From NCBI GenBank assembly GCA_035772405.1, contig JAYKKM010000217.1, positions 62,001 to 126,000 of the forward strand: a stretch of DNA of 64,000 nt, given 5' to 3'. Below, piece by piece: positions 51,635-63,608 of the stretch. Below the pieces are notes generated by a model. It saw nothing but the letters and a program-made list of their open reading frames with translations, was not told the origin of the DNA and did not search any database. The stretch comes from Chrysogorgia sp. JL179-B06. Lineage: Eukaryota > Cnidaria > Anthozoa > Scleralcyonacea > Chrysogorgiidae. A program made the position numbers and the translations under genes. The first letter of the stretch is position 1; each line of letters starts with the position of its first letter.

Positions 51635-53984
51635 ATGGCGGAAACTTCGAATATGGATGGCGATGCTGCAGCAGCTCTTCGTTATGATGTAACCCAAGGT
51701 AATTAGGTGAAATTATTTTGTAGTAATACTTTTATACCCGTAATAAGTAATTTTGTGAATTGTTGTATTTAGAAATGTTCACAAGGATAGTTGATTTGGT
51801 AAAGAAACTAAAAACAAACCACATGATATTACAATACCTATCTCAGGAATTTGGTTGCACGTGGAGGTAAATAATCTACGTTAGGTATATAAACTAACTG
51901 CATTGTTTACATTTAGTATTTTTGTGGCTTTTGCATTGTGTATTATACTTTTCTGTCGAACGACAAAACAAATTATTATTACTTGGTTATTAATATTAAT
52001 TATATTAAACTAAAACCATATATAAAATTATTTTCATTTGTACTGTAGTCTTGCTACATTAAAAAGACGTCTGAAACATATGAACATTAGAAGACACAGT
52101 GAAACAATTTCTCCACAAGACATTATTAATGTTGTTCAGGTACCGTTCTAGAATCGAATAACGATAATTATTGAAGCTTCCATGAAGCTTCCTACAGACG
52201 AGTAAAATTGTCTGGCCTTAGCCAGAATGCAATACTAAAGGCATTTAGGGGCTTTATAGGGTTAAAGGGGGCATTTATAGGGTTAAAGGGGGCATTATAG
52301 GGTTAAATGTTAAAGCTTATTATTTATCATCATTCTTTTTTATAATCAGTCGTCCCAGCCATGACCAGATCAGATGGGGGCAGTGAGAATGTGTTGCTCG
52401 CTTCTTCTCAAATGTTCCTGCGGCAAAATGGTGTTGACCCAACTGCAGCAAATAAAAGCCATGTGTATGGAGGATCAATGAACAACCAGGTATTTCTTGT
52501 ACTCCTGCAGTACATAATATTTTTTTAAGGTAATACAATTAATCTGTGCTTTATATTTTTGGCCGTATAATTTTTATTAACAATGTAACAGTTATTAATA
52601 GTCAATTAAGTAACCTTGGTTGATCAGTTGCAGTATAATTATATATAGTCATTGGTAATAAAAAACTAAATAGTTGTATTAAAGTATTACACAGAAGTGC
52701 GAAGATATTATTTTTATCTTCAAGTGGTGGAAGCTGCATGCAATATTTTACAAATGGGAAAATTGAGAATGAGTAAAAATAATATTGTTTTCACCACAAG
52801 AAGATACAATTTATATCTTAATTCAAGCCACTGTGTAATGTTCTTTTTATTGTATAGAAACAACACAAGAAATGTTCAATTCAGTTTGTTCAATTCAATG
52901 CATCTTCACTAACTACGCTAGTGAGGATATAAAAAATATCTTGCTGTACTGTATATTTCCCAGTATCTCACACACTTCAATAAAATGAAGACATAGTAAA
53001 CAGTGCATATTAAATAAAAAGTTCACCAGATTCATGAATTCATAAAATCACATTATATTTTTTTGCATGCTAACACTCGTTTGATTAACACTGTTATATA
53101 ATTGTAGAGAATTGAACGCTTTTGGAGGCACCAAAGAGACCACCATTCCGGGTATTGGGAAAGAGAATTTAGGGTAATATTATTAATTACAACTGTAGCC
53201 CTGTTCAGTTCAGTCTACATGTATTCACATGTATTTCCCATATAAACAATTAACTGCACTTATTTTTTGTTTAAGGGATTAGAGAGGGATGGACTTTATT
53301 AAATATAATCTGTTACACAAGTGAGTAATTATGTAGCACTCATTATCATTATAATGCCTTTATTTTTATAGCTTAAATGTGCATTTTTTTTTTCAACAGA
53401 AAATGTCTCCGATTTGTGTACTTTCCTCTGATACGTATAGAGTTGGCTAATTTTTTGGAGGAACACAATTCACATAGAATTAGGAAGCAAAAAGATCGCA
53501 ACACCCGACAAGGGATTCCCGAAGACCTTTATCAGTTCCCCGAGCAATTTGGTACGAGTATGTCTAAGTTTGTTCAACAATTACCGATCTGCTTAATTAG
53601 TACTGTTATGTTTTCCATAATATACTGTATTGTAGGTGGGTGTATAATAGAGGTAATGAATACAGCTGTTTCTAATCGGTGTAAAACATTGGAATTTAAA
53701 AACTGGCAAGGTAAAAGAAGATTGCAACTTAGTACGGAATTGGAACATAAAGGCAAATTATTATTTGTTTATTTGCAGGATTTCGTCAAGCAGGCTTTGT
53801 ACCTGATGAAGGGGACCTGGCATTTTTAGCAGACGAAAACTCATTACATGGTGAGATGCCTCATTATCTTTCAGTGGAATTTGTCCAACAAGCAAAGGCA
53901 ATTATTCCAATGGATGTGACAATCTCAAATGCTAGAGATGCATATATTTCGTTACAGTCAACTCTGGATTCAGATATTCTGTGA
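51635..53984 (+). pseudogene. Integrase-core domain gene, eight exons, first-Asp exon missing
   Basis: Exons with GT-AG introns: 51635-51698 (MAETSNMDGDAAAALRYDVT), 51773-51866 (FTRIVDLVKKLKTNHMILQ), 52049-52139 (ATLKRRLKHMNIRRHS), 52350-52489 (TRSDGGSENVLLASSQMFLR, second Asp), 53108-53173 (RIERFWRHQRDHHSGYWERE, catalytic Glu), 53276-53320 (frameshifted), 53400-53551 (RFVYFPLIRIELANFLEEHN and HRIRKQKD), and 53779-53984 (FRQAGFVPDEGDLAFL, ending DSDIL). This is the order of the integrase-core proteins found in fish, cnidarians and sponges. Between exons 3 and 4 there are only 210 bp, so the segment with the first catalytic Asp is gone. One frameshift in exon 6 is also seen. Confidence 0.75.
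52247..52305. repeat. Short tandem repeat with ttatagggttaaag
   Basis: Three units of about 21-24 bp (ttatagggttaaagggggcat) sit in the intron where the first-Asp exon is expected. Confidence 0.7.
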
Positions 53985-53989
53985 AAAGG

Positions 53990-55272
53990 TACTTCAGTAT
54001 AAACAAATAATCAAATACTGTAAAGACGGAGAATCACAGGATACATACTGTATTTCTAGCTCAACTTTGACGTTATATGTACAATTGAAGTGGTTGTATA
54101 CAAAATATGTCTGTTCATTATTTTCAAAGAAAAACACAACTGTCAAATAGAACGTTAAAATGTGAAAATAATAATATTAACTGATTATGATTTGCCATAG
54201 AATCTAACAATTATCTGCAGTGGCTACTGTATTTCAGAAAGTCACAGGAGAATTTAATTACGTAAATTTGTTGAAACCAACACTGTTCGGGTAGCGTTTA
54301 GTTTAAATAGGGTGGTTATTTTAGAGTTTTTATAAGGTGTTTTGGAAAACGATAACCACTTTCAAAGGGCTGTTCACTCCGGAGTGTGGGTACTTTTGAG
54401 ATCCTATGGTATCATGACTTTAGAACAAACCAAAAAAACAGGCATTTAAGTTCTGGATGTTTTTGTCTAGACTTGCCCAACAGTAACTGGCTTTTTAGTG
54501 TACACTATTACGGAATAGGAAACAGGGAAATTTTACTCCAAGTAAAATGTGCTTTTTGATGGTTCGTTCTCTGTAATGAGATCTAAAACAGAGAAGGCAA
54601 AACATGAACTCCTCAAACACATCATAAGTATACACAGCACTCTAATATTTATTAGGAAACCTTTTGTGTTAGAATTTCTATATACGTCACATCCAGTAAT
54701 AATTATGTGAATAAGTGATTGACAATAGTAAAGTATCCGTCTATTCTACATGCGTAATGTAGCTTGGTAATTTACCATATGTTTTGTCTAATTTCAGCTT
54801 CACACATATGTCGTTGCATTGGTGTCTTCTTGAAATTGGATAAGGCATCCGTACCAACGTTGCCAATTCCATAGTAACTAAAAACATTATTTTTATAAAT
54901 TTTGGTTATTTAAAGAATAAGTTGATAAAATGGTGGTATCTAATATCATTTCGTATACAAAATCTAGCGATTATTTAACGCACCCTTTGCTAGTCGTCGC
55001 GAGTTCAACATCAGTAAGCTGCAAATCGCAACCTACAAAAAAATTTTGTGTTTCAATAATATAGAGATGTCCATGAGCAGTTTTCCTCCATATAGTGGCG
55101 TAGCAAGGGTTGTGAAAGGGGGGGGGGGGGTGGGGGGGTTAGCGAATGCCGGTAATAGCACTTAGCAGTGCGACAAATTTCTAATAATGCCCCATTACAT
55201 TTTAGAAGGTCACCTGAATGGCAATGATCTAGAAAAGATCCATTTCAGCAAACAAAAATCAAAAGTGTATTG
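53990..55272. other. Non-coding; homopolymer G tract
   Basis: No gene recognised. A run of G with one T lies at about 55119-55138. A weak inverted pair (gtggttattttag / cgataaccac) is near 54312-54359. Confidence 0.4.
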
Positions 55273-55792
55273 TTTAAGTGCTTATAAACCCAAAATGGGT
55301 TTTTGGTGATTCGGATAGAGCATAAAAAGTTAGTTAATAAGTTCTAGATTAGTTTTTGTGTTAAACTTTTAGTTTCGGAGATATAAGGGTTCAAAGTCAC
55401 AATTTGTGAAAAAAAGTAGCGCAGGCCGGGAGACTGGATCCGAGGAACGTGTTATGTTTCAATACTTATAAAATATATTACAATTCGAGTAGACAAGGTA
55501 ACATCGTAAAGACACATCGTTTTGGCATTTTTCAATAAAAACTCTTAAGATAGCTGTCTTCTCCTATACAAAAGCCTAGTTGTTGTTGAAGATGGGTTCC
55601 TCGGATCCAGGTCCCTGTGTGTTATTTTGGTTGCGCTACTTTTTTCCAAAAAATGGCACAATTTGCATGTTTGAGCCGTTATATCTCCGAAACTAAAAGT
55701 TTAACACAAAAACTAATCCAGAACTTATTAACTAACTTTTTATGCTCTATCCGAATCACCAAAAACCCATTTTGGGTTTATAAGCACTTTAA
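55273..55792. mobile_element. 520-bp foldback/MITE with about 195-bp arms
   Basis: The left arm (agtgcttataaacccaaaat, ttttggtgattcggatagagc, agttagttaataagttcta, tttagtttcggagatataa, ctggatccgaggaac) is inverted at 55580-55792. The spacer is about 120 bp. The right end falls inside aagcacttt at 55792. Confidence 0.85.
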
Positions 55793-55799
55793 TCGTTTT

Positions 55800-56060
55800 G
55801 GAACGTTTCATGCACGTATCTTGTAAAGATAAGAAATAAGGTTCAGATTTAGAATGTTCTCTAGTGTACTAGCATTAAAGAAAAAACTCTGAGAGCAACC
55901 TTAAGCATGGTTTTGGGTTCAATTCTCGCAAAACATGAACAAGTGAGTTTTTCAAAGCAGGCTCTCAAAAATCATTTTTATTAAAATAGTAATTTGTACA
56001 TATATTATAGTAGCAACAAATATTAATTTGGAAAACAGCCACATATAATTTCAAATTTAC
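55800..56060. other. Non-coding, 3' of the alpha-kinase exons
   Basis: The conserved C-terminal part of the alpha-kinase fold (expected after DLQG) is not recognised here; it may be lost or lie beyond the foldback element. Confidence 0.3.
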
Positions 56061-56753
56061 CTTGCAGGTCAGTAACCAAGATTTGGCCTTGACCAAAAAA
56101 AATCGACCAATGTGCAAATGCCATGCACAGTCTTCCTTCGACACAGCTGGATGCATGCATTGTTGGTGTGCTGTTGTTATTCATGTACTTTTTAAACTCG
56201 CCTGGCAACCACTCCTCTACCATAACAGTATCTTCTCCATCTTCCGAAGACGCTATGAATGCGGGCAAGACTCTATGAAATCAAAGTTCTAGTTCAAACA
56301 ATTGTTTGGGTTGAACGGAATTATACCATTTTATACACACCTGGGAAATTGGTCAATACGACCAGTGTAAGTTTTGGCGAATTCATCAGCAATATTCCTA
56401 ACCACCATTTGTGTCTGAATTTCCTAAGAAAGAATTTCCGTTTATTGCAACCCACATTCGCTCATGTATCACCATTGCAAAATCAACATCGTTAGGACCG
56501 TATATTTACCTTACGAGCAATTGCGGAAAGCTCACGTCCCTTTTCTTCAACTGCTTTTACGACAACGTCAAGATACTATTGAGCTTGAAGTTGGTTAACA
56601 TTGGATGGCTATTTTCCTTAACAACCACAGCTTTAAACGCCTGTCTCATTCCACCCCTGCTAAATTCCTTCTCCTCAATATCCAGTCTCATTTCCCCAAG
56701 GTAGCACCATTCCTTTTTGGTTGGGTCAAATGTGGACATGCGAAACATCTCTC
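56061..56753 (-). CDS. Alpha-kinase domain exons
   Basis: Three minus-strand exons. Exon 56510-56753 reads EWCYLGEMRLDIEEKEFSRG and GMRQAFKAVVV, the glycine-rich start, then KAVEEKGRELSAIARK after a frame change near 56600. Exon 56341-56423 reads IQTQMVVRNIADEFAKTYTG. Exon 56061-56272 reads VLPAFIASSEDGEDTV, VEEWLPGEFKKYMNNN and AFAHWSIFFGQGQILVTDLQ. The introns are 68 and 86 bp with GT-AG ends and phases that join. The family (eEF2 kinase, myosin heavy-chain kinase, TRPM6/7) phosphorylates Ser/Thr. The DLQ block ends an exon. The catalytic Lys is uncertain because of the frame change, and the C-terminal zinc part is not found. Confidence 0.75.
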
Positions 56754-57159
56754 CTGTGCGAATATATAAAATAAGATATTTCGAGATTATGGCCTTGTAA
56801 TTGAAATACACATGTACATGTTTTTCACACATACCTTATAATGTATGTTCACACACAATAATTAAGTTTATTATGTAATGATATCCTTGCTATTCTAACA
56901 TACTCAACAACCATGCAAATTTTCAATTGTATAAAAAACCCTTTTTGTCATTCTGCTCACCTTTAAGCACTGGCATCAAATACGATATTGATTTTCCACA
57001 AGAAAAAACATCATCTAATGTCAAGCTGCCTTTGAATTAATACAGATCAATGTATGTTATAGCGTCCCATTCAATTCTTAGCACAATATAGATGCTACTG
57101 CACATTACATGCATAATATAATAATTATTATTAAGTCGATTAATACCTGTACACGTTCC

Positions 57160-57420
57160 TGAATTTACCTTAATGAAAGATCCCGAAACAGAAGTAGATG
57201 GTTCTCTATGCAAAGAGAAGATCATTAGCAGTTGGTTTGGGTGATAACTGTGTCATCTTTGAGCATATATACAGGAGTACAGTATACAGAGATAGCCGTA
57301 CAGGAATTGTACCCATGTTTTGTTGTCTGTTCCTCTTCTACCTCTGTGAAATCATCCAGAGAGTTCCTATAACAAGAATTGTTTAAAAATGACAACACAC
57401 ATGTACATGTATATGTCACA
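57160..57420 (-). CDS. Candidate upstream exons of the alpha-kinase gene
   Basis: The minus strand holds AG-bounded stretches that read NSLDDFTEVEEEQTTKHG (about 57395-57340) and, after an AG at about 57208, EPSTSVSGSFIK ending at a GTAAAT donor (57171). They are hydrophilic linker-like sequences with no domain. Assignment to the kinase gene rests on strand and position only. Confidence 0.3.
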
Positions 57421-58079
57421 AACTAAATTTTAACAAGATGCCCGCTAGGCGTTAACTCGGGTTACTTCATTAGTGGACAAATTTAGGGACATATGGCGCG
57501 CATATGTTAGACAGTTAGAATTAGAAAACCCGCTCACTTGTCTTATTAATTATTACAACATATTACAAAGGATAATTTATTTATTTATTAATATTATACA
57601 TGTATGGAGAACCAAGATCGGGACAACATATAATTCATATACTAATACTGTACATGGTATTTTACTGTCAATTGACTGAAGTGAAGTACATGACACAGTA
57701 TTGTGACATTTTGTGTACTTATATTCTAGTTGCTGTTTATATACTGTTTTGATAGTGTTCACAATTTTCATTGGATATTTGGACCAGGATAATGATTTAT
57801 ACAATACAATACATCAGTAGATGTATGTCAATTGCCATAGCATCAGAACATGCAACCTCGTACCCAGGGTTTTATCTCCGCCCGCCATCCCCCCGAACAT
57901 GTTCATTCTTTATCTAAAGACACAGTCATACTCGGTTCGATATATTCAGACCATTTTGGCATTTATAGTCTTCTTTAATAGCTAGAATATGTAAAAGAGA
58001 GATGCATGGAATGGCGAAACATATGCAATGAATCCAGTTTGTGGCTTTGACATTTGTCGACAGTCGCTTAGTTTGATAA
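57421..58079. other. Non-coding
   Basis: No gene or strong repeat recognised. Confidence 0.3.
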
Positions 58080-58330
58080 TGGCAATGTTACAATCACTTT
58101 AATGTTTCCGTTGATTCAAGCATGCATGGTTAAAGCATTTGGTGGACATTTGAATAACGGTAATTTCTTTGGATGTATGAATGGCAGTGGCTTGATTTGA
58201 TATGGTATTGTTACAATCACAATACATTCCATCGATTCCAGCAAGTGGTAGTTATAAAGCAAAGTTATTTTGGTGGACATTGGAATAACGGTAATTTCTT
58301 TGGCTGCATGAATGGCGACTTGAAATTCCA
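58080..58330. repeat. Two diverged tandem units of about 120 bp
   Basis: Both units share tggtggacatt, gaataacggtaatttctttgg and tgaatggc (58140-58188 and 58272-58317) and a preceding caatcac...gattc segment. Confidence 0.6.
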
Positions 58331-58363
58331 CTGAGTTTGTAATAATGATGATATTTTCAATGG

Positions 58364-60427
58364 CCATAATAATAATAATAATACTTTATTCAATCAAAAA
58401 TGATAGAAAAGGTGAACTTGAGGTCATCCCTATATACAGATCACCTAAAAAAAAAATAATAATAAAAAAAATAATAATAAAAAAAAAAAATCAAAATATA
58501 GTAATCCTAAATGTGCTCATTAAAATAGTTATAAACTTATCCTATACAAATGTTCTGTGTATAATGTTTCTCTTATAAAGACCTAGTACTAATGGATATT
58601 CATATGGTTCTTCAAACGGTTCTTCAAACGCGACTTAAATTTACTGAGATTAATATCTCCGTCTAATACATAACTAGGTAAGTTATTCCATCTGGGGATG
58701 ATCCGTACAAAGAAGGAGTTCTTATAGCAGTTACATTTAGCTAATTTAGTTTGAATTTTATATTGGTGATTAGCTCTTGTCGACCGTCGTTGCTCCAGTG
58801 TCGACCATTGTAATTGTTGACATCTATCTTCGTAACTCATCTCTTGACGTTTCTGTGCTAGTGCGATCCTGGACGCTCTTCTCTGTATTCTCTCAATAGC
58901 CACGATATCTTTAATTAGATAGGGTGACCAAACAGGGCAAGCATATTCGAGGATTGGTCTTACTAAAGACTTGTATAGCATGGAAAATATATCTTTGTTC
59001 TTGCCACCTATCGTTCGCTTTAGCAGACCCAGCACTTTGTTCGATTTATTTACTATGTAAGCCACGTGATTGGACCACGAGAGGTCATAAGAAACCATGA
59101 CTCCTAGATCTTTGTACGAGTCCACAATGGCCAGTTCTGTTCCCGAGATGCTATAAACATGTTCGCTTTTGTCTAGCTTGTGTGTAATTCTCATAACCTC
59201 ACATTTTTGTGGATTAAATCTCACTTGCCAGTTGGTTGACCAATTTGCCAGAGAGTCTAAGTCTGACTGCAACGCTAAAGAATCTTCGTCTAATTGTTTA
59301 AGTTCGCGATAAATTTTTGTATCGTCGGCGAATAGTTTGATTGAAGATGTAGTGTTGTTGGATATATCGTTTATATAAAGTAAAAACAACATTGGCCCAA
59401 GTATGGTTCCTTGGGGTACCCCTGATCTAACTGCAGCCCAATCGGAGTAAGTTCCACGAATAACCACCCGTTGTTGTCTGTTGGTTAGAAAATTCCTAAA
59501 CCACAGTAGAAGTGATCCTCCTATGCCATGTCGCTGTAGCTTTAAAAGCAATCGCTCGTGGGACACACTGTCGAATGCTTTTGACAGGTCTAGGAAAACA
59601 CAGTCTGTTGTTTTGGAAGCATTTCTCGATGTAGACCAGTCATTAAAACTGCTTAAGAGTTGGCCCAGTGCCGATTTACCTTTCGTGAAGCCAAATTGAT
59701 TTCGGTTTAATACTTGGTGATCTGACCAAAAGTTCAGCACTCTAGAGTAGACTATTCTCTCGGCGGTTTTACTGACGATAGACGTTAGTGATATTTGACG
59801 ATAATTTTCGCTTTTATGTTTGATGCCCTTTTTGTATATCGGTGTTATGTTTGCCATTTTCCAGTCCATTGGTAATAAGCCTGATGTAAATGAGTTGTTT
59901 AACAACTCACACAAGGGAGTTGCTAATTCCTTTGAACATTCTTTTAAAACGTGAGGTGGAATTGAATCTGGCCCTGGGGACTTGTGGATGTTTAAAGCTT
60001 TAAGGTAATTTTCCACTTCAGTGGTGGTACACTCGATGTCGCATAATTCATCGTTTATCACGGTGTCAATTATAGGTAGATGGTCCCCTTCGTCTTGTGT
60101 AAATACTGAAGAAAAGTATGTGTTCATATGCTGTGCAATATTTAAATCATCAGTTATTTCTAAGTCTCCCTCCTTTAGTTGTATTAAATCATTTGTTCCT
60201 TTACGTTTGGACTTGATATAAGACCAAAATGGTTTTGGGTTGTTGTCTTGTGTTAACTTATCTGCGAGATTCTTGAGGTGTTGCCATCTTGCATTATTAC
60301 ATTTCTTTTTTAACTCATTAAACTGGCAATATCTAGACCACAGCTCTACACTTTTAGATTTCTTTGCTCTTTTGTACAGAGTCTTTGTGGTACGCCAGTG
60401 ATGGGAATTATGGCAGTGAAGTTCTGT
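58364..60427 (-). mobile_element. L2/CR1-type LINE, 5'-truncated, with (TTA)n tail
   Basis: On the minus strand, an open RT frame is followed by about 200 bp of 3' UTR with an AATAAAG signal and a short ATT/TTA tail at 58364-58386. The endonuclease is missing. It lies between exons of the alpha-kinase candidate gene, on the same strand, presumably in an intron. Confidence 0.8.
58589..60427 (-). CDS. LINE reverse transcriptase ORF2 (5'-truncated, otherwise open)
   Basis: The frame is open for about 612 codons from a stop at 60428-60430; the first Met of a 512-codon stretch is at 60125-60127. Upstream of it come linker blocks RAKKSKSVELWSRYC and NPKPFWSYIKSKRKG. RT blocks then follow in order: HKSPGPDSIPP, NYRQISLTSIVSK, QFGFTKGKSA, FLDLSKAFDSVSHERL, SGVPQGTILGPMLFLLYIND and the catalytic KLFADDTKIY. 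The C-terminal domain reads RPILEYACPVWSPY and IQRRASRIAL. No break is seen across RT and tail, so this is a young insertion, but without endonuclease it cannot move alone. Confidence 0.9.
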   Translation of the reverse strand, partial: TELHCHNSHHWRTTKTLYKRAKKSKSVELWSRYCQFNELKKKCNNARWQHLKNLADKLTQDNNPKPFWSYIKSKRKGTNDLIQLKEGDLEITDDLNIAQHMNTYFSSVFTQDEGDHLPIIDTVINDELCDIECTTTEVENYLKALNIHKSPGPDSIPPHVLKECSKELATPLCELLNNSFTSGLLPMDWKMANITPIYKKGIKHKSENYRQISLTSIVSKTAERIVYSRVLNFWSDHQVLNRNQFGFTKGKSALGQLLSSFNDWSTSRNASKTTDCVFLDLSKAFDSVSHERLLLKLQRHGIGGSLLLWFRNFLTNRQQRVVIRGTYSDWAAVRSGVPQGTILGPMLFLLYINDISNNTTSSIKLFADDTKIYRELKQLDEDSLALQSDLDSLANWSTNWQVRFNPQKCEVMRITHKLDKSEHVYSISGTELAIVDSYKDLGVMVSYDLSWSNHVAYIVNKSNKVLGLLKRTIGGKNKDIFSMLYKSLVRPILEYACPVWSPYLIKDIVAIERIQRRASRIALAQKRQEMSYEDRCQQLQWSTLEQRRSTRANHQYKIQTKLAKCNCYKNSFFVRIIPRWNNLPSYVLDGDINLSKFKSRLKNRLKNHMNIH

Positions 60428-60429
60428 CT

Positions 60430-62290
60430 ATGTTGACTTTGTGGACTGGATTGATGATTAAAAAATGAGATAGTAATTACTTTGCTTCAAATTTGGTGTG
60501 GATATACTCCATAGACAAGCAAATTCATTTTCTTATTCGAAAATGTCAAACTGAACAATTTGCCATTACCGTACATGTTTTCATATTTATTTCATCACTC
60601 ATATACAAATTTTAGCAGACACCATGTTTGGCTAGATTTCAGGTTTTGCTTGCAGTGTGAATATTTTGTGGCTTCTGATTGGTCAAGATAGGAATATTCC
60701 TGGTCTAACACCAATAGACCACTAGTACTGTAGCTCAGCCATCAAGGTCTATTACAAATTTGGCATTCTGATTACCAATACTAGATATACTGGAAGCGGG
60801 TACAATATATTTTTTCAGTGAAATATATTTCACATTGCCATTTCACAAGTATGTATAATAAATACAGTACTGGATATATGGAAACCATGCAGGGCTGAAC
60901 GTCATTGTAAGTTATAACCAGGACTGGTCTTAAAATGTGGTGCCTGCAGCTGTTTCTTGATATATGCACAACCAAAATGGTTATGGTTAGCCATGCTTTG
61001 GGTCCTGGCCCCTGAACCAGTGTCTTGTGTAGGAATCCACAAAGAAACTTTGCCCTATAGTTGTGAGTGATTAGTGCTGATTACATGAACACATTTGACT
61101 TTGAGTCCAACATTGTCATGGCTGAACTTTAGCTATATATATATATATATATATATATATACTAATCACAATGTCAATTTCTAAGAGATTTGTTTTATAA
61201 TATTTGAGGCTGGGCTGAAATCCTGGCTGAAGGAAGGTCCATGTGCATATATCTTTTCATTGTGTGACTATCGTTATTCAATGTGCTCAAGGAGCAATTA
61301 TAGAATACCCGTCCACTTTTGAGTTTTGATAGTTGATACCACATTTAAAATACAAATCAGGTTGCTCAAAAATCTCTTTAAATATAATTTCGTAGGTTTA
61401 TATTGCGTGTACTTGTTGATTGTTATCAAATTAAATAAGGTTTTAAAATAGAACGAAGCAATTGTATATGATGAACTTTCCGTAATTTATAAACACGCGG
61501 GGCCAACTGCTCAATAAAATTAAAAATGTAAATATGGTATCTTACCGTAAACATTGTAATTATAAAACTGCGTTTGTGAAGATAGAGTACCAATCAGCAA
61601 TGGAATGAATAGAAAACCAGACAGTTGCCAAAAGCATGCTAGACATTGTAATTAAACTGTGTTTGTGAAGATAATCTCGAAGATAGATAGTTGCCACAAA
61701 TAACCTCGTGAAATATTGTTATATTGGTTATACGCAAGAATTGCAAAATCGCGACCGAGCCTGGGTACCACGACATGAAAAAAACAGAAACGGACGGTAA
61801 ACCTAGACTCGGTTACCACAGGTAACCCAAGTAATAATATTGTTACATTTGAATTACCGGAAACTTGCTTGTTCACTGTCAGTTGATTTTGTGCTTATAT
61901 TCCCATAGGACCGTTCAGATTGCTAAAAAGTAACAATCATTATAATATCTGGTGAATATTTAATAATCTAGTAATGTGAGAATTGGGAAGTATTTCTTGG
62001 GGGGGGAGAGGTTAAATTAAGGTACAGTACAAAGATAAATTGAGTTGAGGACATGAACTTTACCATACATATCGCCCTAGCGAATGATTTATAACAAGGA
62101 ATTTGTATAAAATTATATATTCTACAAAGAAGACATTACACATGCAGTTGCACCAAGATAATGTTGTACAGCAGACATACAGTATGCACCATGAAATTTC
62201 CCAGCCAAAATTTATTATTTTGACAGAAAGCAAAATCAGTGATACACTTAATAATAGGCTGGCAAAAAAGCTATAATCAACAAAACTATG
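60430..62290. other. Non-coding, probable intron of the alpha-kinase gene
   Basis: An (AT)n microsatellite lies at 61133-61161. A direct repeat of about 40 bp (acattgtaatta...tgtttgtgaagata) occurs at 61552 and 61642. No exon recognised. Confidence 0.4.
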
Positions 62291-62296
62291 TCTCAC

Positions 62297-62945
62297 CTTT
62301 GTGAAGCAGAAATTGAATGTGGTCCTGTTGTGGGTGAACGAATCATCGGTTACCACAGCCTTACCATCCAGCAAAAACAATTCAAACCCAAGTGATCCAA
62401 CCACTGTTTCAAAGTTTTCATCATCTTTTATGTCCAGAAATTCTTTTGCACATGCCCGAATAACATTACTCATTGTTGTGACTTTATTGAACAAAACCTT
62501 TGTGTATGAGAAATAGGCTATATATAAGTTACCACTCACTTTGCCAAAGGTTCATTTTTATTTTAGTGTATTGAATTGTTACATTAATAATACTATAATT
62601 GTAGATCACATTGTAAATAAAAAGTAACAACCAAAGAAGTGATAACTCACTGAAACATGTTTCATTTACCTGATGTTGATCTCCAACAGTGGTGAAAGTT
62701 TTTTTTGTTGACTTAAACTTTGGGCGTTTAAGTTGCAATTTAATTGTCTATAACATAAAAACACTACACTTGGTCAAAACCTTTGAAATTCTTTTAATAT
62801 GATATTATAATTTTAACACAATCTACAGTACCCTTCTAAATTTAGCTCCACTTCCATCCTTTTTCAAAGGTTTTGGCTTCCCTTGAGAAAGTGCTTCTAC
62901 GTATTGGGCACGCTTCTTCTTATTAATCTCAACCAAATCTTTAAA
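62297..62945 (-). CDS. N-terminal exons of the alpha-kinase gene (candidate)
   Basis: Minus-strand exons with GT-AG edges. 62832-62945 reads LKDLVEINKKKRAQYVEALS then GKPKPLKKDGSGAKFRR. 62670-62747 reads IKLQLKRPKFKSTKKTFTTV. 62297-62517 reads KVLFNKVTTMSNVIRACAKE and FETVVGSLGFELFLLDGKAV, ending FNFCFTK before a GTGAGA donor. The last looks like a folded domain of about 65 residues; no family is recognised. Introns are about 85-150 bp. The phase between the second and third exon does not join cleanly, so one edge may be misplaced. Confidence 0.4.
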
Positions 62946-63088
62946 AGCTGTGTTTTAAGGAAAAGTAAAGAAAAAGTAGAGCTAATAATAAATATTCCAT
63001 CCACCTTTGATTCTCTCGCTTTTTACATCGTGTTACACATTCTGTGTTTCCAGATGGTAAACCCAATGCTGCATTTTATGTTTCAACC

Positions 63089-63299
63089 CAGTGGCGTAAC
63101 TCCTTTCGGTGCCGCCTGGGAAAATCCTGGGGCACCCTGTCACAGAGGCACCCTTGGTCAGGATATTGGATGTCCTTCGGCTTGTCTAAATTGGCGATTC
63201 CGTGATTTTTAAGTACAGCCAAAATTGTCTTCGCCACAATTAGCCAGTCTTTTTTGCAGTTTGAGCCAAGGAACCCCCTGGTCCAAAGTTACACCACTG
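63089..63299. mobile_element. 211-bp hAT-type MITE with 8-bp target duplication
   Basis: The ends cagtggcgtaact and agttacaccactg are inverted with one mismatch. The flanks are tttcaacc at 63081-63088 and 63300-63307. An 8-bp duplication and CAGTG ends are hAT hallmarks. It lies between two exons of the candidate kinase gene. Confidence 0.9.
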
Positions 63300-63330
63300 T
63301 TTCAACCATGGTTATCATTAACACACTTAC

Positions 63331-63378
63331 TTCTTGTAGTTGGTGCACAGTCTGTAGTTGGTGAAGGTTGTTTTAGAG
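63331..63378 (-). CDS. Small exon (48 nt), candidate kinase gene
   Basis: Minus strand: AG at 63379-63380, 48 nt reading LKQPSPTTDCAPTT, then a GTAAGTG donor. Short linker-like peptide; support is the splice signals only. Confidence 0.35.
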
Positions 63379-63608
63379 CTATAAAAACAATTATACTGTA
63401 GCAAAACCAGAATCATACCATTATATACATTAACAGTATGTATTTACAATAGCAGTATTGTAGTGAATATTGTACATGCAAAAAATGATACCAATTGTAA
63501 ATAATAATACCATATCCTCAGTTAAAAAAAATTTTTTTAAATAATTTGTTGTTAATGTAGTTAGAAAAATCTGTATATTATTATGCACATTTATTTTTCA
63601 TTTCTTAC

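Noticed and set aside
53377..53829. Single 150-codon protein
   Set aside because: The frame reads through an exon and then through an intron (from 53552); the splice sites and family match show the exon structure.
55119..55138. G-quadruplex or promoter signal
   Set aside because: A simple G homopolymer with one T; no gene start lies nearby and such tracts are often slippage or assembly noise.
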